64,000 bases of DNA from an uncultured Oscillospiraceae bacterium (GTDB lineage Bacteria > Bacillota > Clostridia > Oscillospirales > Oscillospiraceae): positions 23,192-87,191 of the forward strand of contig CALXDD010000009.1 in assembly GCA_944386985.1 (NCBI GenBank), in the 5' to 3' direction. Of this stretch, positions 7,923 to 16,676 are shown one piece after another (position 1 is the stretch's first letter; every line of letters begins with the position of its first letter). The notes under the pieces were generated by a model that searched no databases, was not told where the DNA came from, and saw only the letters and a list, made by a program, of their open reading frames with translations. Made by a program: the position numbers and the translations under genes.

Positions 7923-8060
7923 CTGACGGTCTGCGTGAAAACGGCGGAGGCCCCTTGGCAGGAGCATTACGATCCAAAGGTAAGGTGCCTTAGCCACAGA
8001 AATTGCCGGGAGCAGGCGGACAGTGGCCAGTATATAGCGGCAATTGGACAGAAGGATCCT
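7923..8060 (+). pseudogene. Decayed fragment of a TPR lipoprotein (inverted relative of 8069-9058)
   Basis: Read on the + strand, this stretch gives LTVCVKTAEAPWQEHYDP and ends near IAAIGQKDP. The intact lipoprotein on the opposite strand has LTACSKTSRGSWQEQYD and AAIEIDP at the same spacing. The DNA also matches locally, for example TGGCAGGAGCA-TACGAT in both copies. There is no start and no ribosome site, and the frame runs into the 3' end of the opposite gene. I read it as the remnant of a duplicated N-terminus facing the intact gene. Confidence 0.5.
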
Positions 8061-8068
8061 TTGACAAA

Positions 8069-9058
8069 TTACGGCACTTCCACCGTGACAATAGCGTATC
8101 CTACTGCATGGACACTCTCATCCACCCCGATGAGCAGCACATCCAAGGAAGAATTCCTGCTCTGGGCAAACACAGGGAAATTTCCATTTCCGCTAAAGGG
8201 TACCTTCTGGCCTCCTGCCATCGGCCCTCCGCCGCTCTGCCAGATCTTCTCCGCAGAGGAAATCAGTTCAGGCAGCTCACTCTCCGCAAATCCGTCGGCA
8301 GACCAGTTCCACACCAGCACATTCGTCACGTTCTCCGGACCGTCTACCGTAAATCGAAGGTTCATGCTGCCCACCGCGTCCGGGTTCTGCTCTGTCATGT
8401 ATCCGCCATCCTGATAAGTGTACTGGATATTGCTCAGGGACAACAGGTGCAGATCCCCCTGGCCTTCCACAGGCTGAGAGTCCTCTGTTTCATCCTTCTC
8501 CGGACCGGTATTTCCATCATCCGCACCGGTTCCGTCCTCACCGGAGGCAGTCCCCTCTGTGCCGCCGTTCTCCCCTTCAGCATCACCAGCGCCTCCGGTT
8601 CCTGTACCCGCCTGAGCACCCTGCAGCAAGCCTTCGTTCCCTGTCGCTTCCGTTCCTTGATTCAAAACCTCTTCCGCTGACTCCAAATCTCCCATGGTCG
8701 TATAGGTCACAGCAGCTTTCTCATACGCCTCGGCCACCTGATCATCCAGGGCGATGACCTCTAAGAAATCCTCTAATGCTTTGTCATACGTCTCGGCGGC
8801 TTCCGACTCCTCCGACAAGCCCTGTTTTGCAATTTCCAGGTAGCCTTCGCCCCGGCTCAGATACGCCTCATACCGCTTGGGGTCGATCTCAATGGCCGCT
8901 GCAAAGGCTAAAATAGCTTCCTCGTAATTGCCCTCATCCAGATATTTTATACCCAAATCGTACTGCTCCTGCCAGCTTCCCCGGGACGTTTTGCTGCAGG
9001 CGGTCAGCAGGAGAAGCACCGCCAGCAGAAATACCAATAATGATCCTGTTTTTTTCAT
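8069..9058 (-). CDS. TPR lipoprotein
   Basis: A 329-residue secreted lipoprotein: a signal peptide with lipobox LLTAC (Cys at about residue 21), then TPR repeats (YLDEGNYEEAILAFAAAIEI, and two more up to about residue 135), a Gly/Glu/Thr-rich low-complexity linker (about residues 140-195) and a C-terminal beta domain of about 130 residues that I do not recognise. Start 9058 has AAGGAG upstream. It is the distal gene of the leftward kinase locus, separated from the RCC1-like gene by 70 nt that hold a hairpin. The shared TPR style (N-Y-x-x-A-I-x-A-F) links it to the protein at 9129-10493. Confidence 0.85.
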   Translation of the reverse strand: MKKTGSLLVFLLAVLLLLTACSKTSRGSWQEQYDLGIKYLDEGNYEEAILAFAAAIEIDPKRYEAYLSRGEGYLEIAKQGLSEESEAAETYDKALEDFLEVIALDDQVAEAYEKAAVTYTTMGDLESAEEVLNQGTEATGNEGLLQGAQAGTGTGGAGDAEGENGGTEGTASGEDGTGADDGNTGPEKDETEDSQPVEGQGDLHLLSLSNIQYTYQDGGYMTEQNPDAVGSMNLRFTVDGPENVTNVLVWNWSADGFAESELPELISSAEKIWQSGGGPMAGGQKVPFSGNGNFPVFAQSRNSSLDVLLIGVDESVHAVGYAIVTVEVP

Positions 9059-9078
9059 CGTTTTCTCCTTATGGATAA

Positions 9079-9111
9079 AGCCCGGCGAACAGTGGAGCTG
9101 CCCGCCGGGCT
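9079..9111 (-). terminator. Hairpin between RCC1-like gene and lipoprotein gene
   Basis: AGCCCGGCG (9079-9087) pairs with CGCCGGGCT (9103-9111). The T-run on the minus strand is short (TTTAT), so this may be a weak terminator that lowers expression of the lipoprotein. Confidence 0.5.
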
Positions 9112-9128
9112 CTTTATTTTGCTCTGAT

Positions 9129-10493
9129 TCAAATCAATACCTGCGCCGTAGACGTGTCTTCGCCCCAATAGCGGGCCGTGCCGTCGTCATATTCGACCAC
9201 CACGACCTCCCCCTGGGGATAGAGGGTGGTCACCGCCGCCCCGGACTCCACCTCCTGGATGTCGCCGCCGGAGCGGAAGGTGCACAGCTGTCCGTCCGCC
9301 GTGGTGAAGAGGATACGGCTGCCCGCGTTGGCAATGGCCGTCACCACACAGTCTGGCTGCAGAGCGCCGTCCTCCGGGCTGACCGTCCAGCCTAAAGGCG
9401 CATCGGAATAGTAGGAATCGGAGGTGGTCCGCCCCTCGGTTGTGATGACAAAGAGACTGGTATCCGAGAGGGTAAACGCAGCTGCATCTCTCCGATAGAG
9501 ACTCCACTGGTCCGGCGTACCGCTGCTGCTGGTGTACAGCGCGCCGTCCGCTGTCAGAACTGCAGCCTTATCTCCATTGGACGCAATCTGGATCACCACC
9601 GGGAACCGGGTCAGCGGCGTTAGCGTCTGGCCGCTGCCGGCGCCGACGGTCCAGAGGGAGCCATCAGTAAGCAGTACCAGCAGCCGTCCGGTGGTACCGG
9701 CCACATCCGCCACCGGTCCCGGGCAATCCACCTGGACCCAACCGCCCTCCGGTGCAGTGACGGCATATCCGCCGCCCATCTGTCCCCACCGGTTCTCACC
9801 GGCAGCCCACAGAGCACCGCTGTCATCCACCACAAAGGAAGTCCGGCCCACACAGATCACCTTTCGGGCCGTGCCGGGGAAACCGGCGCTCTGATAGTTC
9901 TCCGACGCTGCCACCAGGGCGGGGTCCGTTCCCAGCTGCCCCAGCGTATTGCTGCCAAGACTTTGGACCTGGCCGTTTGTAATAACCAGCTGCTGGTCCG
10001 TCCCCACCGCATAGGACCGGGGTGCGGCATACAGCTGCGTCAGGATCTCATCCCGCTTCGCGTAGTATGCATCCTTGTCTGTGGTGGTAATCAAGGTCTG
10101 CGTCAGCTGCGCCGCCTGGGACAGCTGTCCCGTCTGCTGTAGGATCTCCACCATGGCATTCACGGCCTCCTCGTTAGGACGCTGGGTGTAAACCAGATCC
10201 TCCAGCACCTGGCGGGCCACATCGTAATCCTCTGTTCCGGCGTAGGCCTGGGCCAGGCCGATCCGGGCCTCGCTGCTGCCCGGGTCCAACTCAATGGCCT
10301 GGGTGAAGGCGGCAATGGCGCCGCCGTAGTTGAGGTCGTTGAGATACTGCTGCCCCAGAGTCAGGCTGCTTGCGGCGGACACTCCTCTGAACTGCAGGAA
10401 GGTGTATCCCCCCAGCACCAGAATCAGCACCGCCAGAGGCACCAGAATGGGCGTTTTTCTGATCTGCAGCGCTTTCAATTTCAATTTTTCCAT
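9129..10493 (-). CDS. Membrane-anchored TPR / RCC1-like repeat protein
   Basis: 454 residues. A basic N-terminus and one transmembrane helix (about residues 14-31, PILVPLAVLILVLGGYTFL) are followed by TPR repeats (LNYGGAIAAFTQAIELDP) to about residue 140. A C-terminal beta-propeller-like region then carries RCC1-style repeats with the G-x-N-x-x-G-Q-[LM]-G signature (LGSNTLGQLGTDP and AAGENRWGQMGGG). RCC1-like propellers usually bind proteins or ligands. Start 10493 follows AGGAAGGAGG and lies 2 nt after the stop of the VWA gene, so the two are translationally linked. The protein is predicted to sit outside the membrane. The function is unknown. Confidence 0.82.
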   Translation of the reverse strand: MEKLKLKALQIRKTPILVPLAVLILVLGGYTFLQFRGVSAASSLTLGQQYLNDLNYGGAIAAFTQAIELDPGSSEARIGLAQAYAGTEDYDVARQVLEDLVYTQRPNEEAVNAMVEILQQTGQLSQAAQLTQTLITTTDKDAYYAKRDEILTQLYAAPRSYAVGTDQQLVITNGQVQSLGSNTLGQLGTDPALVAASENYQSAGFPGTARKVICVGRTSFVVDDSGALWAAGENRWGQMGGGYAVTAPEGGWVQVDCPGPVADVAGTTGRLLVLLTDGSLWTVGAGSGQTLTPLTRFPVVIQIASNGDKAAVLTADGALYTSSSGTPDQWSLYRRDAAAFTLSDTSLFVITTEGRTTSDSYYSDAPLGWTVSPEDGALQPDCVVTAIANAGSRILFTTADGQLCTFRSGGDIQEVESGAAVTTLYPQGEVVVVEYDDGTARYWGEDTSTAQVLI

Positions 10494-10495
10494 AC

Positions 10496-13261
10496 TCAGT
10501 TGCCTCCTTCCTGTCCTTGGATCAGCTGGGACTGCTCCGGGGCGCACTCCAATGTCAGCTGCCCCTCGGCCACCACTGAGGGCGCGCCGTTGGCATAGGC
10601 ACTGTCATTCCGGTTGAGGGTGACAACACCCCATCCGGTAACGGTCCCCCGGTCCCCCAGGTTGAGATCGGAGGTAGGAGCCGTCTCCCCGTCCGCTGCC
10701 GTCCCCTGCTGCCAGGGCAGAATCAACACACCGCTGACCGACAGCTCCAGAGAGGAGTTCTCCGCCGACACGTTCTCCTCCAGGCGGATGCCGCTGCCCG
10801 CCAGCACCAGGGTGCCGTCGCCGGGCAAGACGCCCTGGGTGGCTGCGATCTGGATGCTGCCAAGGCGCAGATTGCGGTAATATTGGCTCTCCCCCACCAG
10901 GATCAGGCGGTCAAAAGAGAATGTCTCTCCGCTCTCCATAGTAAGGGTCACCGTCTGCCACCCAGCGGCAAACTGGGGTACAACGGACACCCGCAGCGTA
11001 TCGCTGCGCTGGTCCAGAATATCCGCGCGCTGTCCCCCCACCTCCACTGAGGCTACTCCCAGAAGATTCTTTCCGCTGAGAGAGAAGGTCATTGTGCTTT
11101 CCCGCTGGAGCATCTGCTCCACACTGCCGGGGGAGAGCAGGGCGGGGCTGCTGGTGTACAGCACCGGGGCGGTGTCCTCCTCCTGGCCCAGATAGTACAC
11201 GCGATATACGCTGGAATTGTTCACCTTCAGGAAGAAGTAGCGGGAGAGGATGTCCATATCCTCCGCCGTGTAGGTAAGGGTGACCACGTTGCCGATGACC
11301 TGCTGGAGGCTGGCATAGACATTGCTCAGCTCCGAGGAAGAATCGGCCCGGATATACTGCCCGCCGGTCCCCTGGGCGATCTGCTCCAGGAGCTGGTCGT
11401 TGACAGAGCCAAAGCCGATGGTATGGATGGTGATCCCCGCCGCGGCGGCCTCCTCCACTGCCGCCATATTGATGTCGCTCTGGCCGTCGGTCATCAACAG
11501 CATCACGCGGCTTCCGGGGGCCTGGGAGAGGACCTCGGTACCAGCCTGGATGCCGGAGGTAATATTAGTCCCGCCATTTCCATAAAGGTCGGACACGGTG
11601 GACAGCAGCAGGGCCTGATCCTGGGTCAGATCCGTCAGCTTGCTGGCACTGTCTTCAAAGGCCACCAGAGAGACGCTGGTGTTTTCCGACATGTTGCGGA
11701 CAAAGTCCCCCAGTGCGGTCTTCAGGTTCTCAATGGGAGCCCCGTCCATACTGCCGCTGCAGTCCACCACCACGCAGATATTGGCAAACTGTCCCTCTGT
11801 CACTTCCGCTGTATAGGAGATTTCCTTGCGGGTATCCCGGGCGGTAACATTGCTGTGCTCCACCACCTGCTCCAAAAGCTCCTCCCTGCCGGACAGGGTA
11901 ACGCGGACGGTGGGGAAATCCTCCAGGTCCAGAGAGGAGAGGAACAAGTCCTGACCGTACTCCTTCTGGTCGCTGATGATCTGCTGGGTAAAATCCTGGG
12001 TCAGCGGGGACTGACTGACATACATGAGGTCGGAGAAGGGGGCCGTCAGCAGCTGGGTGACGGCATCGCGGAACTCCTGGGTCTCATAGAACACGGTGTC
12101 CGTCTCATAGGCATTTTCCACAATCTGAAGGGCGTTGGCCATCTCCCGGTCCGTGGTAAGCTTGGCCCGCAGGGAACCGGCGGAGTCCCGCAAAGTATCC
12201 ACCGCCTCGTCATACTGCTGCAGGGCAAAGTACAGCCGTGCCCGCACCAAATCCGCCTCCAGGGAGCGAAGGTCCGCAATGGCACTGAAGGCCCGGTAGA
12301 TATACAGCTTGTCCGAGCGGTTCTGGAGCTCCTGGATCTCCTCCGTCAGCTCCACCTTCTCCGCATTGAGGGGACCGAGGGCCTCCTGGTCCTCCATCCC
12401 CTGGGTCTGGATCTCCAGCTCCATCAGCCGGGTCTCCAGCTTCGTCCGCTCCTCGCTGAGCGCCTGGCGCTCCTCCTGGGCGGACTGATCCATCTCCTCC
12501 ATGTCCTCCCCATCAAAAAAGGTCCCCTCGGAGAGCACGATCCCCTGGTAGGCGCTTTCCGCCACGGCCTCCGCCAGCAGCAGACGGTTGTCCTCAGAGG
12601 GATCCTCATCCGCCAGCCGGGCCGCCATGCTCACTGCCGCCTCCCAGGAGCCGCTGTTGAGCATAGCCCCCACCTGCAGGCGCATCCCTGCTGTCTCGTC
12701 CAGGCCAAGATCGTCCATCTCTTCAAAGGAGAAGCCGTAGCTTCCGGAGGCTACGTCCAGATAGCGGTTCAATTCCTCCTGCCGCTGGGCGGACAGGTCT
12801 AAAAATCCCGCCAGCCGCTCCGCGGCCAAGGAGATGTGTTCGCTGCTGGTGACGTCCAGCACCCGCAGGGTATCCAGAAATGCGGTCTCCTCCTCGGAAC
12901 CCGCCGCTGAAGCTGCGGCATCCAGATTCAGGCGGGCCACCAGATCGTTGCCCCGCATTCGCTCCAGAAGGCCCGTGGCTGCCGAAGCCGCATAGTTCTC
13001 TCCGTCCTCCGCCTGGCGGAGGTAAAAGGCAGCCGCCTCCGTATCATAGCGCTCCAGGCACTGAAGGCCCAGATAGACCGCCTCCCGGCTCTCCTGCGCC
13101 TGGGCCAACTGCCCCCGCAGAAACCATCCGCCAAGGACCGCCAGCACCACCCCCAGAGCCATCCCGGAGATCATCCAGCTTTTGCCCAGCTTTTTCCGCA
13201 GCACCACAGCCAGCACCGCCAGCAGCAGTCCTATTGCCAAGATCACACCGGACCAAATCAT
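10496..13261 (-). CDS. Large membrane-anchored VWA domain protein
   Basis: 921 residues. Two hydrophobic helices at the N-terminus (MIWSGVILAIGLLLAVLAVV and a second near residue 35) precede about 440 residues of helical, TPR-like sequence with a coiled-coil stretch near residues 265-330. A VWA domain follows with an intact MIDAS site: VVDCSGSMDG near residue 500 (D-x-S-x-S) and MTDGQSD downstream. After it come beta-rich domains, one IPT/Ig-like. Start 13261 follows GAGGAGGGGG and overlaps the upstream stop by ATGA, indicating coupled translation with the zinc-ribbon protein. VWA domains with intact MIDAS bind protein ligands through Mg2+. A role as an envelope scaffold under kinase control is inference. 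Confidence 0.85.
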   Translation of the reverse strand: MIWSGVILAIGLLLAVLAVVLRKKLGKSWMISGMALGVVLAVLGGWFLRGQLAQAQESREAVYLGLQCLERYDTEAAAFYLRQAEDGENYAASAATGLLERMRGNDLVARLNLDAAASAAGSEEETAFLDTLRVLDVTSSEHISLAAERLAGFLDLSAQRQEELNRYLDVASGSYGFSFEEMDDLGLDETAGMRLQVGAMLNSGSWEAAVSMAARLADEDPSEDNRLLLAEAVAESAYQGIVLSEGTFFDGEDMEEMDQSAQEERQALSEERTKLETRLMELEIQTQGMEDQEALGPLNAEKVELTEEIQELQNRSDKLYIYRAFSAIADLRSLEADLVRARLYFALQQYDEAVDTLRDSAGSLRAKLTTDREMANALQIVENAYETDTVFYETQEFRDAVTQLLTAPFSDLMYVSQSPLTQDFTQQIISDQKEYGQDLFLSSLDLEDFPTVRVTLSGREELLEQVVEHSNVTARDTRKEISYTAEVTEGQFANICVVVDCSGSMDGAPIENLKTALGDFVRNMSENTSVSLVAFEDSASKLTDLTQDQALLLSTVSDLYGNGGTNITSGIQAGTEVLSQAPGSRVMLLMTDGQSDINMAAVEEAAAAGITIHTIGFGSVNDQLLEQIAQGTGGQYIRADSSSELSNVYASLQQVIGNVVTLTYTAEDMDILSRYFFLKVNNSSVYRVYYLGQEEDTAPVLYTSSPALLSPGSVEQMLQRESTMTFSLSGKNLLGVASVEVGGQRADILDQRSDTLRVSVVPQFAAGWQTVTLTMESGETFSFDRLILVGESQYYRNLRLGSIQIAATQGVLPGDGTLVLAGSGIRLEENVSAENSSLELSVSGVLILPWQQGTAADGETAPTSDLNLGDRGTVTGWGVVTLNRNDSAYANGAPSVVAEGQLTLECAPEQSQLIQGQEGGN

Positions 13262-14079
13262 GCCTTTCCCCCTCCTCTCACAGGCGTTCCGCATTTGGAA
13301 CAAAATCGCTGCCCCGGCCCAATGGGTGCGCCGCAGGCCGTACAGAAACGGGGTACCGGCGGCTCCTCCGCCGTGGGGGCGGACCTCTCGGGTTCAGAGA
13401 CCGGAACACCTGCCGGAGGCATTTTTTGCTCCGGCACAGACTCTGTAGCCCTTACGGGAGGAACCTTCTCCGTCACGGGCGCTGCCGCTTCCGCTTCAGG
13501 CATCTTTTCTGTTGACGGGATGATCTCTTCCATCTCCGGTATTTTCTCTGTCTCCCGGGCAGACTCTTCCACCTCGGGCATCTTCTCTGTCCCCCGGGCG
13601 GACTCGTCCACCTCGGGCATCTTCTCTGTCTCCCAAGCAGCCTCTTCCATCTCGGGCATCTTTTCCGTCTCCCGGGCGGCTCCTTCCACTTCGGGTATCT
13701 TCTCCGCCATGGGTGCAGTCCACTCGGCGGGCAGGATCTTCTCCGTCATCGCTTCAGTCCCTCCGGCGGGCGGGATCTGCTCCCCCTGTCCGGCGGTACC
13801 CGGCCCCACAGGGGCCGTCTTCTCCTTTTTCTTTTTCCATGGAAGCTCCGCGCCGGAAGCAATCCGCTTTCGGCTGTATCCAATCCCCACCGCTCCCAGC
13901 GCCACCAGCAAAATCCAGAACACCAGAGCGGTATAAGGGCGGCTCTGGGCCAGCACAGAGCCCAGAGACGTCCCCATCCGGTAAGCACCCGCACCCCGCA
14001 GCAGCCGTCCGGCTGCCAGGGAGTAGATCCCCAGTACCGCCATCACCGCAAGGCCCACAACATACAGCTTTCGTTTCAT
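13258..14079 (-). CDS. Two-TM protein with 13-residue repeats and C-terminal zinc ribbon
   Basis: 273 residues. Two transmembrane helices lie at about residues 5-24 and 50-68. A charged linker is followed by about six tandem copies of a 13-residue unit (type TEKMPEVEESARE, residues 126-205). The C-terminal zinc ribbon has two C-x-x-C knuckles (FCTACGAPIGPGQRFCSKCG, residues 245-264). Such ribbons occur in Clostridial membrane proteins next to kinases and phosphatases. The Thr/Ser in each repeat could be phosphorylated by the kinase encoded two genes upstream; this is inference. It overlaps the next gene by 4 nt. Confidence 0.8.
   Translation of the reverse strand: MKRKLYVVGLAVMAVLGIYSLAAGRLLRGAGAYRMGTSLGSVLAQSRPYTALVFWILLVALGAVGIGYSRKRIASGAELPWKKKKEKTAPVGPGTAGQGEQIPPAGGTEAMTEKILPAEWTAPMAEKIPEVEGAARETEKMPEMEEAAWETEKMPEVDESARGTEKMPEVEESARETEKIPEMEEIIPSTEKMPEAEAAAPVTEKVPPVRATESVPEQKMPPAGVPVSEPERSAPTAEEPPVPRFCTACGAPIGPGQRFCSKCGTPVRGGGKA
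13465..13710 (-). repeat. 39-nt in-frame tandem repeats
   Basis: About six imperfect 39-nt units encode the 13-residue repeats of the zinc-ribbon protein. Units differ mainly at third bases and in the last four residues of the unit. Copy number may vary between strains. Confidence 0.75.
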
Positions 14080-14116
14080 TTCTCTCTCTCCCGCTTTTCT
14101 GATAGGCTATAAGAAC

Positions 14117-14260
14117 TTATTGGTATTCCTCTTCAATGGTCCGCAGCAGCGTCCGTCGTTTTTTCCGCAGCACTGCCCAGCACACTACACCGATCAGCAA
14201 AAACACTGCAAATCCGATCCCGCCGCCAAGCAGCAGCATCTCTCCCGTGGAAAGTTCCAT
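14117..14260 (-). CDS. Small single-pass membrane protein (47 aa)
   Basis: A short gene between the kinase and the zinc-ribbon gene. It starts MELSTGEMLLLGGGIG, continues through one hydrophobic helix (about residues 8-30) and ends with a basic stretch (RKKRR) and an acidic tail (TIEEEYQ). A purine-rich ribosome site (GGGGGGAGAGGAG) precedes the ATG, and spacing to both neighbours (16 nt and 37 nt) fits one operon. It was found by direct reading. No family recognised. Confidence 0.7.
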   Translation of the reverse strand: MELSTGEMLLLGGGIGFAVFLLIGVVCWAVLRKKRRTLLRTIEEEYQ

Positions 14261-14276
14261 TCTCCTCTCCCCCCTC

Positions 14277-16364
14277 TTATCCCGGCAGCTGTGCCATCAG
14301 CTCCCGCAGCCGGATCATATCGCTGTCCTGAGCAGCGACAGCCACATACAAAGTCTCCGCCTCATCATACTGCTGTCGGGCCTTGTCGTAGCTGCGCTGT
14401 CCAACCTCCTTCTCCCCCTCCTCGTCCAGGTAGAGAAGCGCCAGACGCATGGCCGGGCGGTAGTCCTGGGGGAAGTCCTGCCGCAGCTGCAGCAGCACCT
14501 CCTCCGCCTCGTCAAAGCGGCTGAGATATTCCAGCGTCAGCGCCGCATTCTGCCGCACGGCAAAGGTGGCCTGTCCCCGGACCATCAACTCCTGGAGGCA
14601 GGCAAGCGCCTCCTCCCAGCAGCTTGTCTGCTGAGCCGGGTCCGCCGCCGCCTTGCGCAGCCATGCCTCCGCCAGCACCTGGAGCTGCGCGCCGTTGTCC
14701 GACACCCCCAGCCGCCCCACGGCGCTCTGGAGCACCCCGATCTCCCGGTCCAGCCAGTCCGCTCCCAGCTGCTGGCAGCACTGGGCCGCCTGGAGACTGG
14801 CCCGGCTGATCACCGACACATCCTCCGACTGACGGGCAGCTTCCTCTAAATGGGCATATGCCTCCTCATAACGGCCGTCAAAATAGGCAATTTCTCCCGC
14901 CGCCAGATCCCCGTCTCCGCTGCCGGGAGCCAGCTGCTCCAACCGGGTGAGGGCCTCCTGGGCCTGATCGCTGTACCCCAGCCGGGCGCAGCACACCGCC
15001 AGATCCCGGCAGTAGGCCGGTTCCTCTGGACAGAGGGCCGAGGCCAGCTGATAGGCCTGGAGTGCCTTGGCAAAGTCCTCCAGCTGGTAGTAGCAGCCTC
15101 CCAACACATACTGAATCTGTCCGTAGGCCGCCGCGGCCTGGTCGCCCTCCAGAGTTCCCGTGTCCTCCACGTCCACTTGGCTCAAAAGCTCCACTGCCTG
15201 ATCATAATCCCCCTGTCGGTAGAGAAGGGCCCCTAAATTAGCGTATGCCTCCGGGCGGTCCCGCTCCAGCCCAATGGCCTGGAGCAGCACCTCCTGCTGC
15301 CCGGCGTAGTCCATCTGCGCCTCCAACTGCCGGGCCTCCTGGATCAACTGGTTATAGGACTGCCCGGTCTCCTGTCCAAGGAGCATCCAGCCCCACACCA
15401 TGGCGAAGGCAGAGAGAATCAGTCCCGCCCCCACCACCAGGGCTGCCGCCTGGCTGGTGCGCCGCCATGCCTTGTAGCGGCCGTCCAGCTTGGCCATGCC
15501 GTCGAGGGCCCGCAGCACCTCTCCGGCACTGGAAAACCGGCGGCCGGGCTCCAGGGCCATACACCGCTCGATGACCTGCAAAAAAGGGTCTGAGAGCTGG
15601 ATTGCGAACCGGGTCAAGGGCACCGGAGGCTGGTTCCAGCAGGGGGGATCATAGCCGGTGAGCATGAAGTAGGTCACCGCCCCAATGGCGTAAAGATCTG
15701 TGCGGACGGTCACCTTTCCCATACTCTGAGCGGCGGTGGCCATGTCGTACACCGTTCGCCGCTCCGGGGCCAGCTGCTGAACCGGACCGAAGCGCTCCAG
15801 TGGAATGTTGTACTGCTCCGGCGCGGCGTAGCCCATGGTGGCCCCCACCGCCTCCACACCGTCATCCCGCAGCTCCAGCGCCACATTAAAGTCAATCAGG
15901 CAGAGATTTCCCTCCGGCGTCACCATAATGTTCTCCGGCTTGATGTCGCTGTGGATGATGGGAGGGTGCTGGCTGTGCATGTACTCCGCCGCCTGACACA
16001 TCTGCCGCATCCAGAAAAGAGCCTGTTTCTGCCCCAGAGCTCCCTGGCGCCGGACATACTGCCGGAGGGTGCAGCCGGGAATCAGCTCCATAATAGTGTA
16101 GCAATAGCCCGCCCCATCGGTCTTAAAATCAAAAATCCGAGGCAGGAACTGGTGGCGCAGACTGGTCATCACCTTGGCCTCCCGGCGCACATCCGCGGGG
16201 CGGGAGGGGTCCATCCGCATCCGTTTGATCACCACATCCAGATCGAGGCTCCGCTTGTGGGCGCGGAACAGGCGGCTCATGCCGCCGTCCTCCCCCAGGG
16301 GCCTCACGTCGTCAAAATCCTCGCCCAGCAGCTCTCTGAGCTGGTCCAGCGATGCTGTAGCCAT
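14277..16364 (-). CDS. Hanks-type Ser/Thr protein kinase with TM helix and TPR domain
   Basis: 695 residues. The kinase domain (about 1-290) has a Gly-rich loop PLGEDGGMS, VIK with the ATP lysine (K47), HSDIKPEN with the catalytic Asp (D140) and metal Asn (N145), and APE (181-183). Two positions are unusual: HSD replaces HRD, making it a non-RD kinase, and DFN (158-160) replaces DFG. A transmembrane helix (about 307-329) separates the cytoplasmic kinase from an external TPR region reaching the C-terminus. It is the first gene of the leftward operon. A matching PP2C phosphatase, FHA or PASTA protein is not visible in the window. Confidence 0.9.
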   Translation of the reverse strand: MATASLDQLRELLGEDFDDVRPLGEDGGMSRLFRAHKRSLDLDVVIKRMRMDPSRPADVRREAKVMTSLRHQFLPRIFDFKTDGAGYCYTIMELIPGCTLRQYVRRQGALGQKQALFWMRQMCQAAEYMHSQHPPIIHSDIKPENIMVTPEGNLCLIDFNVALELRDDGVEAVGATMGYAAPEQYNIPLERFGPVQQLAPERRTVYDMATAAQSMGKVTVRTDLYAIGAVTYFMLTGYDPPCWNQPPVPLTRFAIQLSDPFLQVIERCMALEPGRRFSSAGEVLRALDGMAKLDGRYKAWRRTSQAAALVVGAGLILSAFAMVWGWMLLGQETGQSYNQLIQEARQLEAQMDYAGQQEVLLQAIGLERDRPEAYANLGALLYRQGDYDQAVELLSQVDVEDTGTLEGDQAAAAYGQIQYVLGGCYYQLEDFAKALQAYQLASALCPEEPAYCRDLAVCCARLGYSDQAQEALTRLEQLAPGSGDGDLAAGEIAYFDGRYEEAYAHLEEAARQSEDVSVISRASLQAAQCCQQLGADWLDREIGVLQSAVGRLGVSDNGAQLQVLAEAWLRKAAADPAQQTSCWEEALACLQELMVRGQATFAVRQNAALTLEYLSRFDEAEEVLLQLRQDFPQDYRPAMRLALLYLDEEGEKEVGQRSYDKARQQYDEAETLYVAVAAQDSDMIRLRELMAQLPG

Positions 16365-16486
16365 ATGTATAAACGCTCCTTACAACAATTGATCCGTGTG
16401 AATCTGCAGGTTTGGGAAAACGCGGACCGGATCTGCCGGCAGTACAATCCGCCGCCCGCACAGATTTTTATGCAATCGACTTATTT

Positions 16487-16644
16487 ATTATAAATATGAA
16501 TACGTCACCGTTCGACATTTGTGTAATAACCGGCGTATAACTCGTAATATTTGGCACTTATTATCTGATTTACTATTTTTTTACAAATTTCTGCTGGATA
16601 AATCCGCATTTTCTCTTTCTTACCCGCATCTTTCATGGTAGAAT
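16487..16644. promoter_or_regulatory. Divergent promoter region between kinase operon and histidine kinase
   Basis: The 312-bp gap 16365-16676 is AT-rich and holds no gene. Minus strand: -10 TATAAT (complement at 16487-16492) with a weak -35 (TCGAAC, 17-nt spacing) for the kinase operon, giving a leader of about 115 nt. Plus strand: extended -10 TGG-TAGAAT (TAGAAT at 16639-16644) for the two-component genes. Both assignments are by eye. Confidence 0.5.
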
Positions 16645-16676
16645 ACATACGATATCTTTCGACGGGAGGGGACAGA

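Noticed and set aside
11423-12802. Plus-strand frame opposite the VWA gene.
   Set aside because: Leu/Gly/His-rich shadow; the minus strand has the MIDAS motif and operon spacing.
13465-13710. 39-nt repeats as a CRISPR-like array.
   Set aside because: Units are contiguous with no spacers, in frame, and encode a protein repeat.
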